From Thalassococcus_A lentus (lineage in GTDB: Bacteria > Pseudomonadota > Alphaproteobacteria > Rhodobacterales > Rhodobacteraceae), in assembly GCF_028023555.1 (NCBI RefSeq), contig NZ_JAQIOY010000008.1, forward strand, positions 1 to 64,000: 64,000 nt of DNA, given 5' to 3'. The notes under the pieces are model-generated. The model searched no databases, had not been told where the DNA came from, and saw only the letters and a program-made list of their open reading frames with translations. The position numbers and the translations under genes were made by a program. Shown here one piece after another: positions 17,894-26,159 of the stretch (within the stretch, counting starts at the first letter, position 1; the number at the start of each line of letters is the position of its first letter).

Positions 17894-18751
17894 TCAGAAA
17901 CTTGGGCTTTGCACCAAAACGTCTGCACGCAGTTTTTCACGATCGGGCATCCGGCCAGAGAACAAATGCCACGCGTCAAAGCCCTGGCCAAAAAACAGTT
18001 CCAATCCTGAGATTGTCTTGAGGTTTTCGGCTTGGGCATTGGTTAAAAACGGTGTTTTAACAGGTGTATATACCGCATCAAAAGCCCAGTCGGCGGCTGA
18101 CATGGCGGTTCGTTCCAACGGACTGCGCGGATCACCCTCCATGCCGAGGGGCGTGCAGTTGATCAGCCCGTCAGCGCCCTTTGCAGCATGCTCTGCGTGA
18201 TCGAAAACCTCTACTTTTACTCTTTTATTCAAAGCCTTGAGGCTAGTGGCAAGGAGCCTTGCCTTTGCGATATCCGCATCGACACAGCGGATGCTGTTGG
18301 CCCCTAACGTGACCAGAGCAAAGGCTACTGCCTTGCCAACGCCCCCTGTGCCAATCAGGCAAACTGTGCCGGGCTCTCTGATGTCGCGGATGTGTTCAAA
18401 GGCCTGGACAAAACCGCTGTAGTCGGTGTTGTACCCGACCGGTCCGGAGGGAGAGAAAACGATGGTGTTGACGGCTCCCATCTGTGCGACGGCCGGGTCC
18501 GGCACATGCACCAATGCAGCAGCGCGTTCTTTGTACGGATAGGTCACATTCACACCGCGATAGCCGGATGTGCGGGCGTGCTCCAACACGCCTTGAAACG
18601 ACAAATCCATATCCGGGGGCACCAACCGATCATATTGCACGGTGATGCCTGCATGCTGTCCGGCCAAGCGGTGCAAAAGGGGCGCTTTCGAGGTGGCGAT
18701 CTTGTCGCCGATAAGGCCCAGCTTCAAATCTGTTGGTCGTGTGTCTTGCAT
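17894..18751 (-). CDS. Shikimate dehydrogenase-like protein (AroE family)
   Basis: 285 aa. Family marks are: the substrate-binding segment GVNVTYPYKE with the catalytic Lys (about residue 76), MGAVNTIV, GYNTDYSGF, a Rossmann motif LIGTGGVGKAVAFALVTLG, and INCTPLGMEG. The YPYK in place of the usual IPHK/IPYK suggests a paralogue (quinate/shikimate dehydrogenase-like) and not necessarily the biosynthetic AroE. The setting beside an MttB homologue and sulfotransferases, away from other aro genes, also fits a specialised role. It is transcribed towards mttB with a 260-base gap and divergently from the sulfotransferase at 18881. Confidence 0.8.
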   Translation of the reverse strand: MQDTRPTDLKLGLIGDKIATSKAPLLHRLAGQHAGITVQYDRLVPPDMDLSFQGVLEHARTSGYRGVNVTYPYKERAAALVHVPDPAVAQMGAVNTIVFSPSGPVGYNTDYSGFVQAFEHIRDIREPGTVCLIGTGGVGKAVAFALVTLGANSIRCVDADIAKARLLATSLKALNKRVKVEVFDHAEHAAKGADGLINCTPLGMEGDPRSPLERTAMSAADWAFDAVYTPVKTPFLTNAQAENLKTISGLELFFGQGFDAWHLFSGRMPDREKLRADVLVQSPSF

Positions 18752-18880
18752 GGCCGACTTATGATGAGGTTTCCAGCCTTTTGTGGCATCCCGGCAAGAA
18801 TGTGCAACCAGCAGGTTTGCGCAACCCGCATATAAGTTTGCTCTTCAAAAAATGCTGCATCAAAGGCATAAGCCTGCGTC

Positions 18881-19819
18881 ATGACCGACGCACAAACCCT
18901 GACACCCAAATCGCCTGTTTGCCTGATGATTTCCGGCTCTGGGCGATCGGGCACCACAATTTTGTCAGTGCTTTTGTCGCAAGGTGAAAATGTCATGAAC
19001 ATTGGCCAGCTGCGGGATATTTGGCTGGCTTGGGCTGGTGACGCATCCTGCACCTGCGGGCAAGGCGTCTGCGGGTGCGCCTTTTGGGGCGCAGTGCGTC
19101 AACAGACGTTTGCCGATTCAACAGCGGATGATCTGCGGCAGACCGACAAAGAAATGCGGCAGTTCATGGCGGACGCCAATGTATTGCGAGACTGGAATGA
19201 CGCCTTGGCTTTACGCGCCCTTGCAGACACGCATGCCGCGTTTCTGGCCCGCCTGAAATCGGTTGTGGCAACCGTTCTTCGACTGTCCGGGGCGTCCGTT
19301 TTGGTGGACAGTTCAAAGTCACCGGAGTTTGCGCTGGCTGTGCACCTGACTGGCCTTGTGGATTTGTTTGTTCTCAATCTCGTGCGCGACCCTCGGGCGG
19401 TCGCCTGTAGCTGGGTTCGCAAAAAGCCCGGGAAAATCAATCAACGGATTGATGCGTGGACCAACCGGCAAAAACGTTTGACGGGCTGGCACGACATCGG
19501 TTCGTTGCATCACCGGGTTCTTCGGTACGAAGATTTTGTCGCTGCCCCGGCAGAGCATAGCGCGGCCGTGCTGCAATGGGTGAATGAAACGCTGCCAGAC
19601 GGTGTCTTTGTGACGGACACTCAGGCGCAGGTCACTTGGGAGGATCAACATCTCTTCCCGCCGTCCAATGAAACGGTTCTTGCCGAAAAACGCGAGCAGG
19701 TAACAATTGCTGCACCGACAGAGTGGCGGCGTATGAAATACTGGCCATTACATCTGCGTGTGCTTTTGCGCAGCTTCCCACAAGGGTTGGCCTACGTTCT
19801 AAAATTTGGCCGCGCCTGA
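18881..19819 (+). CDS. Sulfotransferase family protein
   Basis: 312 aa. The 5'-phosphosulfate-binding loop is GSGRSGTTILS (about 20-30), and a 3'-phosphate-binding segment NLVRDPRAVACSW lies near 166-178; together these define PAPS-dependent sulfotransferases. A Cys-rich stretch CTCGQGVCGCAFW (about 53-65) is common in this bacterial subfamily. It transfers sulfate from PAPS to a hydroxyl or amine of an unknown acceptor. The stop lies just before the start of the fusion sulfotransferase/adenylation gene, so the two are probably co-transcribed and may act on the same product. No membrane segment is seen. Confidence 0.85.
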   Translation: MTDAQTLTPKSPVCLMISGSGRSGTTILSVLLSQGENVMNIGQLRDIWLAWAGDASCTCGQGVCGCAFWGAVRQQTFADSTADDLRQTDKEMRQFMADANVLRDWNDALALRALADTHAAFLARLKSVVATVLRLSGASVLVDSSKSPEFALAVHLTGLVDLFVLNLVRDPRAVACSWVRKKPGKINQRIDAWTNRQKRLTGWHDIGSLHHRVLRYEDFVAAPAEHSAAVLQWVNETLPDGVFVTDTQAQVTWEDQHLFPPSNETVLAEKREQVTIAAPTEWRRMKYWPLHLRVLLRSFPQGLAYVLKFGRA

Positions 19820-19832
19820 GAAAGTCATTGAA

Positions 19833-22800
19833 ATGAAACAGAAACCTGTTCTTTTCCTGATCTGTTCCGAGCGTTCTGGATCAAATTTGATCCGGGCCAT
19901 GATGGATGCGCATCCGCAGATTGCCGCGCCGCAACCATTGCACCTGATCCGCGACGTGATTGCCCGCGCGGATGCGATGGATTTTGGGCAGCGCGACAGT
20001 GCTGTCGCCAACCGGATGCTGGATCTGGTTCGGACGAGCCTGCACAAACAGTTCCCGGCAGATCAGGCAGACGAAATTGCCAACGGGGTCGAACAGGTCG
20101 AACCGTTCACGCCGCGCAACATGATGCGTGCGCTCTATGACGGGATTGCAGAACAAACCGGCGCAACGCTGGTTATGGTCAAAGAAAACGAACTGCACGA
20201 AGCGGCTGGCCAGATCATCGATGCCTTTCCGGATGCGCGCTTCGTTTTTCAAACCCGCGATCCGCGGGACTATCTGGCCTCGGCAGTCGCGCTGAAGTCG
20301 GGCCGGTTCGGGAACAAGTTCGGATCGTTCAGAAATGCAATGCAGATTTGGTCAGCTGACCAGCGGTTCGGGCTTCGGATGCTGGGTCATTTTGGGCCGG
20401 ACCGGGTGTTTTTCCAACGTTACGAAGATCTCGTCGCGGACCCTGAGGGTGTTCTGCGCGATCTGTGCGCTTTTGCGGGGCTGCCCTTTGCACCTGAGAT
20501 GCTGGAATTTCACCAGAGGGACAACGTTCAGGATTTTTCTGCCCGAAAGGATGCATGGAAGAACCTGGCCAAACCGGTCATGTCCGGAAACTTTAACAAG
20601 TACCGCAAGAGTCTGACGCGCCGCCAAATCCGTGCAGTCGAAGCGATGTTGGGCCCCTTGATGGACCGGCTGGGATATCGCCGTGACTTTGCCAAGGAGA
20701 CAAGCCGGTTCTCATTGGTTTGGCCATCGCTGACCGAACCGTTTGAACGACGCGCCAACAAAGCGTGGACACCGTTTTTCACCGTCGCGAACAGCAAGCA
20801 TCATGCTGCTTTGGATAAACAGGCCGCGCCCATCGCATTGTCTTATGCGGGGCGATCAACTGCGCAGCTTGAGCCGGGCCAGCAGGTGCCGGACCTTGCG
20901 ACGCGCCTGACGACCGCTGCCAGCCAAAACCCCGACGGCCTAGCCCTGAGCATCGCTGGCGAGACGTGGACTTACGACAGGTTGTTTGGCGCTGCGGCAG
21001 CTCTGGCTGCACGACTGCCAGGGCCGAAACCCGTCGTGGCGGTCTACGCTGCTCGGCATGCGTCTTCTTACATCGGGATACTGGCAACGATTTTGGCCGG
21101 GGGCACGTATGTGCCAATCAACTGCCGGTTCCCGGATGCTCGCAATCGCGACATCCTTGCTCGGTCGGGCGCTGTTTGCATTCTGGGGGCAGATCGGTTT
21201 TCTGATGCGATCGAACGTTTGGTCGAAGGGACCAGTGTCGCGCCACTCTACCTGCCAGATGCCCCACAAAGCGACGTGCCTGACGGATGGATGCCTGCAC
21301 GGGCAAGGCAACAGGACGACGCCTACATCCTCTTTACCTCTGGGTCGACGGGTATTCCCAAGGGGGTTGCAATCAGCCAGTCAAACCTTGGGGCCTATTT
21401 GGATAACGCGTTGCGCATCCTGCAACCAAAACCGCAGGATCGGTTCTCCCAAACCTTTGATCTAACGTTTGATTTGTCTGTGCATGATCTGTTTGTTGCG
21501 TGGTCGAGCGGCGCTGCCCTCTGTGTCCCGTCCGCCGAAGATTTGGCGGCGCCGGGCGCTTATCTTGAGCGTGAGCAGATCACGCAGTGGTTTTCGGTAC
21601 CGACATTGGCTGCCACCGCACGTCGGACTGGCGCTTTGCAGCCCGGCGCGTTTGCCAGCCTGCGATGCGCATTGTTCTGTGGAGAAGCCCTGCCAAGCGA
21701 CGTGGCAAGGGATTGGATGTTGGCCGCCCCGAAGGCCCGTGCAGAGAACTGGTACGGGCCGACCGAGGCCACCATTGCGTGCCTGCGTCACGATATAGCA
21801 AGGGACGCGGGGGATGGCGTGGTTCCAATCGGAATGCCGTTTCGGAACATGACCGCTTTGGTCATCGGTGAAGACGGAACGGAAAAACCAGATGGCGAAA
21901 TAGGGGCCTTGTACCTTGGCGGTCCTCAGGTCGCCGCTGGCTATCTCAATGATCCTGAAAAAACTGCGGCGGCCTTTGTGACACTGCCGGGGCGCTCAGA
22001 ACGGTTCTACGACACCGGCGATCTTGCTTCACGCAATGGCGATGTTTTGCATTTTCACGGGCGCAGGGATTTTCAGGCAAAGATCCGCGGCTACCGGGTG
22101 GAGTTGGGCGAAATTGAAACCGTGCTGCGAGGTCAAATGAACGGGGCCGAGGTTGTCGCCCTGACCTGGCCACCCGGTGAAGTGACAGCAACCCATGTTG
22201 TGGCGGCGGTTCAGACGGATCAGTCCAATCCGCGATTGGATCGAAACGCTATTCAGGAACAGCTGCCTGACTACATGATCCCATCAACGCTTTTTGGTTT
22301 GGCCGCGTTCCCAACCAATGCGAGCGGGAAGGTGGATCGGCAGGCCATAGCCAAAGCCATCGCCGCGCAGATCGACGCCAGAGAGGCCCCGGTGGGTGAT
22401 GGTTTCGATTCCAAGGTTATGGCGGCGATCCTGCAGATCAAACCGACTCTGTCCGAGGACGAAGTCCGCACGGCTGATAATCTGCTGATGGCTGGATTGG
22501 ACAGCCTCGACTTTGTCAATCTGACCATTGTGATTTCCGAAGACTTTGGCGTTGCGCTCGACGAAACCCGCGTTGCCCTGCTCGCCAATCTGCGTTTCGA
22601 CGAATTGGTGGACAATCTGGAGCGCGGCGTCGACGCAAATGCGGCCTTGGCAGCCATTCCCGAGGAGCGGATGGTCCGAGCGAACCGGGCCATCGCCTTT
22701 CTGGCTGCGGCGCCAAGCGTGTTCTCGAAATCTGAGCCTCAGACTATATTGGCGTTCGGTTCATCCGGAACGATGCGCGGCGTTCACAGTGCTTTTGGTG

Positions 22801-23492
22801 AAGGCGTCGCGAAAACGGCCGGATTGCCGGTGCGCGTGTTAAATGTTGGTCTGCCGGCGCTGACGTCTGCCGGGTTGGCCAGAATGGCCGAACACATCGC
22901 GGGCCTCGCGGGCAATGCGAATATTGGGGCGATCCTGCACGAATTTGATCCTGTCTTGCTTTCGGTTGTGCCGCCAAAGGGCGATGTGGAGCTGGACGAG
23001 GCCGTATTTCATGCGGCACCGGGTACATTGCACCGGCCCAAATCGGGCGGAACCGAACTAGACTGGGATTCTGGTTTGCATGGTACGCTTGCGGCGCGCC
23101 AAGGCGCGCCGACCAAAAAGAAAAAGCCGCTGTGGGAGCGTGAAAGAGATCACGAAATCGCCTCTGTTTATCGCGGTGAAACAGCGTTTGATGCCAAAGC
23201 CGTCGATCATTGGATTGCTGCAACCCAAACGCTATGCGCTCTGGGTTCGCCTGTATTGGGATGGGTGCATCCGCTCGCTGAGGGTCATGTCGGGGGTGGG
23301 TTGCTGGAAGACGCATTGGCGCGTTGCGAAGCTGAGGCAGATGTTCGTGTTGTTCGCCCTGAGCAATTGCGTCTGGGCGCCGATTTGTTCCTGAATATCA
23401 ACCATATGTCTCCCGGTCCGGGGATGCATGCGCTGACTGAACAACTGATGCAGCATGCCATTGCGTCGTTGACCAGAGGGTCGGGCACGTGA
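19833..23492 (+). CDS. Sulfotransferase-adenylation-carrier fusion protein
   Basis: About 1219 aa; ATG 19833 is preferred over an in-frame TTG at 19806. Residues 5-290 are a sulfotransferase (LICSERSGSNLIR at 9-21, FQTRDPRDYLASA near 142). Residues 350-840 are an NRPS-type adenylation domain: A3 FTSGSTGIPKG near 500, A5 NWYGPTE near 639, A7 YDTGD, A8 IRGYRVELGEIE near 750, A10 NASGKVDR near 829. The FDLSVHD segment keeps the Asp that binds amino-acid substrates. A carrier domain follows, with GLDSLDF and its phosphopantetheine Ser near 890. Residues 965-1219 (FGSSGTM; NINHMSPGPG) look faintly SGNH/DltD-like. There is no condensation domain or classical thioesterase. It probably activates and tethers an amino acid that is sulfated or handed on. 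Confidence 0.85.
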   Translation: MKQKPVLFLICSERSGSNLIRAMMDAHPQIAAPQPLHLIRDVIARADAMDFGQRDSAVANRMLDLVRTSLHKQFPADQADEIANGVEQVEPFTPRNMMRALYDGIAEQTGATLVMVKENELHEAAGQIIDAFPDARFVFQTRDPRDYLASAVALKSGRFGNKFGSFRNAMQIWSADQRFGLRMLGHFGPDRVFFQRYEDLVADPEGVLRDLCAFAGLPFAPEMLEFHQRDNVQDFSARKDAWKNLAKPVMSGNFNKYRKSLTRRQIRAVEAMLGPLMDRLGYRRDFAKETSRFSLVWPSLTEPFERRANKAWTPFFTVANSKHHAALDKQAAPIALSYAGRSTAQLEPGQQVPDLATRLTTAASQNPDGLALSIAGETWTYDRLFGAAAALAARLPGPKPVVAVYAARHASSYIGILATILAGGTYVPINCRFPDARNRDILARSGAVCILGADRFSDAIERLVEGTSVAPLYLPDAPQSDVPDGWMPARARQQDDAYILFTSGSTGIPKGVAISQSNLGAYLDNALRILQPKPQDRFSQTFDLTFDLSVHDLFVAWSSGAALCVPSAEDLAAPGAYLEREQITQWFSVPTLAATARRTGALQPGAFASLRCALFCGEALPSDVARDWMLAAPKARAENWYGPTEATIACLRHDIARDAGDGVVPIGMPFRNMTALVIGEDGTEKPDGEIGALYLGGPQVAAGYLNDPEKTAAAFVTLPGRSERFYDTGDLASRNGDVLHFHGRRDFQAKIRGYRVELGEIETVLRGQMNGAEVVALTWPPGEVTATHVVAAVQTDQSNPRLDRNAIQEQLPDYMIPSTLFGLAAFPTNASGKVDRQAIAKAIAAQIDAREAPVGDGFDSKVMAAILQIKPTLSEDEVRTADNLLMAGLDSLDFVNLTIVISEDFGVALDETRVALLANLRFDELVDNLERGVDANAALAAIPEERMVRANRAIAFLAAAPSVFSKSEPQTILAFGSSGTMRGVHSAFGEGVAKTAGLPVRVLNVGLPALTSAGLARMAEHIAGLAGNANIGAILHEFDPVLLSVVPPKGDVELDEAVFHAAPGTLHRPKSGGTELDWDSGLHGTLAARQGAPTKKKKPLWERERDHEIASVYRGETAFDAKAVDHWIAATQTLCALGSPVLGWVHPLAEGHVGGGLLEDALARCEAEADVRVVRPEQLRLGADLFLNINHMSPGPGMHALTEQLMQHAIASLTRGSGT

Positions 23493-24292
23493 TCCTCAGC
23501 CACAAGCATCGGTATATCTTTCTTCATTGTCGCAAGACCGCGGGCAGCTCGATCAGTGTGTCGTTGGCCCGGGATTTGGGACCGGACGACCTGCAATTGA
23601 GCGGCCTGAAGGAAACGCACCAAGCCGGGATAGCCTATACACGTCGGGTCATGCGCGAAGCATTGCAACTGCATGACCGGGCTGGCGCAAAACGGATCGA
23701 AGATCGGTTGCATTTGTCGGGCATGCTGGGGTCTGAACGCCGGGCAGAACGGGCCCGCAAGCTGATCCATCGGCGGTACAAGGATATTCTGGGGGACTAT
23801 CCCTATCACGCGCGTGCATCCGCGATTGCCGATGCCTTTCCCACCGAATGGCGGGAATATCGAAAATTCTGTGTTGTCCGAAACCCTTGGGACAAAGTCA
23901 TTTCAGACTACCACTGGCGAACACGTGATACAGATCAGCCGCCCAGTTTCGAGCAGTTCGTCAAAGCCATCCGCGATGGGGATCGGCTGGGTGGGATTGT
24001 GCCCGGCGAACCTGATAACTGGCCTCTTTACACCATTGATGATCAATTTGCGGTGGACGATGTGATCCGCTTTGAAGACATGCAAGTCCAGTTAAATGCT
24101 GTTCTGTCTGACCTTGGAGTGGCATGGGACGGATGGTTGCCCCGGGCCAAGAAGCGCAAGACAGATGCGTCCGGACAACAAAAGAACGCTGCCGTCTACA
24201 CTGCTGAGCTGGCAGATATCGTCGGACAGCTGTTCCAACGCGAAGCCGAGGCTTTTGGCTACAGCGAACCCGCGAAACTATCCGAACAATAA
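23489..24292 (+). CDS. Sulfotransferase, Sulfotransfer_2-like family
   Basis: 267 aa. It starts at GTG 23489, overlapping the fusion gene stop by four bases (GTGA), which indicates coupled translation. The N-terminus HKHRYIFLHCRKTAGSS contains the 5'-PSB-like loop of Golgi-type sulfotransferases, and VVRNPWDKVISDY near 130 is the 3'-phosphate site. It is a different sulfotransferase subfamily from the two upstream. It is probably the third enzyme of one sulfation pathway. Acceptor unknown; a carrier-bound substrate on the preceding protein is an attractive candidate. Confidence 0.83.
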   Translation: MILSHKHRYIFLHCRKTAGSSISVSLARDLGPDDLQLSGLKETHQAGIAYTRRVMREALQLHDRAGAKRIEDRLHLSGMLGSERRAERARKLIHRRYKDILGDYPYHARASAIADAFPTEWREYRKFCVVRNPWDKVISDYHWRTRDTDQPPSFEQFVKAIRDGDRLGGIVPGEPDNWPLYTIDDQFAVDDVIRFEDMQVQLNAVLSDLGVAWDGWLPRAKKRKTDASGQQKNAAVYTAELADIVGQLFQREAEAFGYSEPAKLSEQ

Positions 24293-24439
24293 GCGCGTTC
24301 GGGCAATACCGTTTCGCTGTTTCGGCATTGCATACAGAGTGGTTCCTTGGGTTTTGCGCGAAGTTGGCGCTATAGTGCGCAAATTCGCACGACGAGCGCG
24401 CCAACAGGCGTCTTTCTGTGCTTCGGGGAAGGAAAACTA

Positions 24440-24547
24440 ATGTTTCAGCCAACCACTTTGGCGGAAACGCACACTGCCGACCGTGACTGTAATGTGTTGG
24501 ATCAGAAAATGTATTTTCTGACCCCCGGTGCGAGTAAGAAAGCGTGA
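24440..24547 (+). CDS. Small ORF (35 aa) just before the cyclodeaminase
   Basis: A 35-codon frame starts at ATG 24440 behind a good ribosome site (GGGAAGGAAAA). It ends with TGA at 24545-24547, three bases before the ATG of the EutC-like gene and overlapping that gene's alternative GTG. The peptide is polar, with one Cys and a C-terminal SKKA; no signal or membrane segment is seen. It may be a leader that couples or regulates translation of the next gene, or a real small protein. It could also be a chance frame. Confidence 0.4.
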   Translation: MFQPTTLAETHTADRDCNVLDQKMYFLTPGASKKA

Positions 24548-24549
24548 TC

Positions 24550-25536
24550 ATGCCCAATGATATTCAAATCGTGACTGAATCTGATCTGCGGCGCGTGGCA
24601 GGGCTGAACATTGAAACTGTGGATGTTATCGAAAAGGCATTTGCAACACTGGCCACGGGCGATGTGGTCATGCCCCCAATCCTGTCTATGGATATTCCGG
24701 ACGCCAATGGCGAGGTTGATGTCAAAACCGCCTACCTGCCGGGGTTTGACAGTTTTGCGATCAAGGTTTCTCCGGGCTTTTTCGACAATCCAAAGCTCGG
24801 CTTGCCAAGTTTGAATGGCCTGATGATCCTGTTCTCGGCCAAAACAGGTTTGGTGGAAGCGGTTTTTCTGGACAACGGGTATCTGACCGACTTGCGGACA
24901 GCGGCAGCCGGCGCCGTGGCTGCACGCCATATGGCGATCGAAGAGGTCGAGACCGCTGGTGTCATTGGAACCGGTGTTCAGGCTAGGTTGCAGATGCGCG
25001 CTGCGCATCTGGTCAGGCCATACAAACGGCTTTTGGTACATGGCCGTGACACTGCCAAAGCCGCCGCCTGCGCGGCGGATCTGGGCCGTGATCTGGACGT
25101 CGAGGTCGAAGTCATGACCAGTGCCGGTGACGTGGTGCGTGAATCGCAATTGGTTGTTACCACGACCCCCAGCAAAACGCCCCTTGTCAAATCAGCTTGG
25201 CTGCATCCGGGCTTGCATATTACCGCCGTAGGATCTGACCAGACTGGAAAAAACGAAATCGCCGCTGATGCGCTCGCGTCGGCGGATCTTTATGTCTGTG
25301 ACCGCGTCAGCCAATGCGAAATCGCTGGCGAACTTTCCGCTGCGCGTGCGGCTGGTGAAATGCTGGATGTTCAGCCTCCGGAACTGGGCGACATCATCAC
25401 GGGCCGCCATCCGGGCCGGGAAACAGAAGAGGCGATCACTATCTGCGATTTGACAGGCACCGGCGCACAGGACACGGCCATCGCGAACCACGTGTACCGT
25501 CAGCTGGGCAGCGCTGGGACAATCGTCGCCGCCTGA
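24550..25536 (+). CDS. Ornithine cyclodeaminase family protein, EutC-like
   Basis: About 328 aa. It resembles EutC, the ornithine-cyclodeaminase/mu-crystallin member of ectoine utilisation: VDVKTAYLPGFDSFAIKVS, GFFDNPKLGLPSLNG and DNGYLTDLRTAAAGAVAAR are characteristic. A Rossmann motif GVIGTGVQARLQ (about 136-147) binds NAD. Such enzymes convert a diamino or imino acid by deamination, cyclisation or imine reduction. None of the other ectoine genes (eutA, eutB, eutD, eutE) is nearby. Here it may instead supply or modify an amino acid for the sulfotransferase/adenylation cluster. ATG 24550 is preferred to GTG 24544. Confidence 0.82.
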   Translation: MPNDIQIVTESDLRRVAGLNIETVDVIEKAFATLATGDVVMPPILSMDIPDANGEVDVKTAYLPGFDSFAIKVSPGFFDNPKLGLPSLNGLMILFSAKTGLVEAVFLDNGYLTDLRTAAAGAVAARHMAIEEVETAGVIGTGVQARLQMRAAHLVRPYKRLLVHGRDTAKAAACAADLGRDLDVEVEVMTSAGDVVRESQLVVTTTPSKTPLVKSAWLHPGLHITAVGSDQTGKNEIAADALASADLYVCDRVSQCEIAGELSAARAAGEMLDVQPPELGDIITGRHPGRETEEAITICDLTGTGAQDTAIANHVYRQLGSAGTIVAA

Positions 25537-25560
25537 ATAACTTCAGAGGGTTTAATCGAC

Positions 25561-25586
25561 TTTTCGGTCCCGAAGGTTGTCGAAAA
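25561..25586 (+). terminator. Possible terminator after the EutC-like gene
   Basis: TTTTCG (25561-25566) pairs with CGAAAA (25581-25586) around a GTCCCGAAGGTTGT loop, 25 bases after the cyclodeaminase stop. The stem is short and is followed by A-rich, not T-rich, sequence, so termination is weakly supported. Confidence 0.3.
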
Positions 25587-25682
25587 GAGTCTAAAAAAGA
25601 AACAGGATAAAAGGGATTTTTCCCAGATACCTTTAAGTTTTAAAGCATTGATGCCATTATCAAGGCAAAGAAGGTATCAAAT

Positions 25683-26144
25683 ATGCCCAAAGTTGGTGAG
25701 CAGATAGCAGCGCTGCCTATGCGCTGGGATGAAGATGGCAAGCTGAAAATCCTGATGGTGACGTCCCGGGGATCGGGCCGTTGGGTCATGCCCAAAGGCT
25801 GGGAAATGGACGGCAAGAAACCGTGGCGCGCCGCCGAGATCGAGGCGCTCGAAGAGGCGGGCGCCAAGGGTTACATTTCCAAGGAATGCATCGGTACATA
25901 CCGATACCCCAAGACGCTCGATGATGGCCGCATCATTCCCTGCGAAGTACGCGTTTTTCCGATGATCGTTGAAAAGCTGAAGAGGGATTGGAAAGAGCGC
26001 AAGCAGCGAAAGCGCAAATGGTTTTCACCAAAAGGCGCGGCCAAGCGGGTCGATGAACAGGAACTTTCGGATATGCTCAAGAGCTTGCAAGACAAGCCCA
26101 AGAAACGCCCGATCATTCGAAATTTGCTAAAGATGGCCTCATAA
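25683..26144 (+). CDS. Nudix hydrolase
   Basis: 153 aa. A divergent Nudix box, PKGWEMDGKKPWRAAEIEA followed by LEEAGA (about 38-62), keeps the metal-binding Glu pair but has Ile where the canonical Arg sits. This form is common in alphaproteobacterial relatives of diphosphoinositol/diadenosine polyphosphate hydrolases. It would cleave a nucleoside-diphosphate-linked or polyphosphate substrate. The C-terminus is strongly basic (RKQRKRKW, KPKKRP). It is monocistronic; the 146-base region before it has an inverted repeat TTTTCG/CGAAAA at 25561-25586. Confidence 0.85.
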   Translation: MPKVGEQIAALPMRWDEDGKLKILMVTSRGSGRWVMPKGWEMDGKKPWRAAEIEALEEAGAKGYISKECIGTYRYPKTLDDGRIIPCEVRVFPMIVEKLKRDWKERKQRKRKWFSPKGAAKRVDEQELSDMLKSLQDKPKKRPIIRNLLKMAS

Positions 26145-26159
26145 GGCCACCTTTATGGA

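Noticed and set aside
24550..25536. Ectoine utilisation operon
   Set aside because: Only the EutC-like gene is present. No doeA/eutD, doeB/eutE, transporter or regulator of that pathway is in the window.
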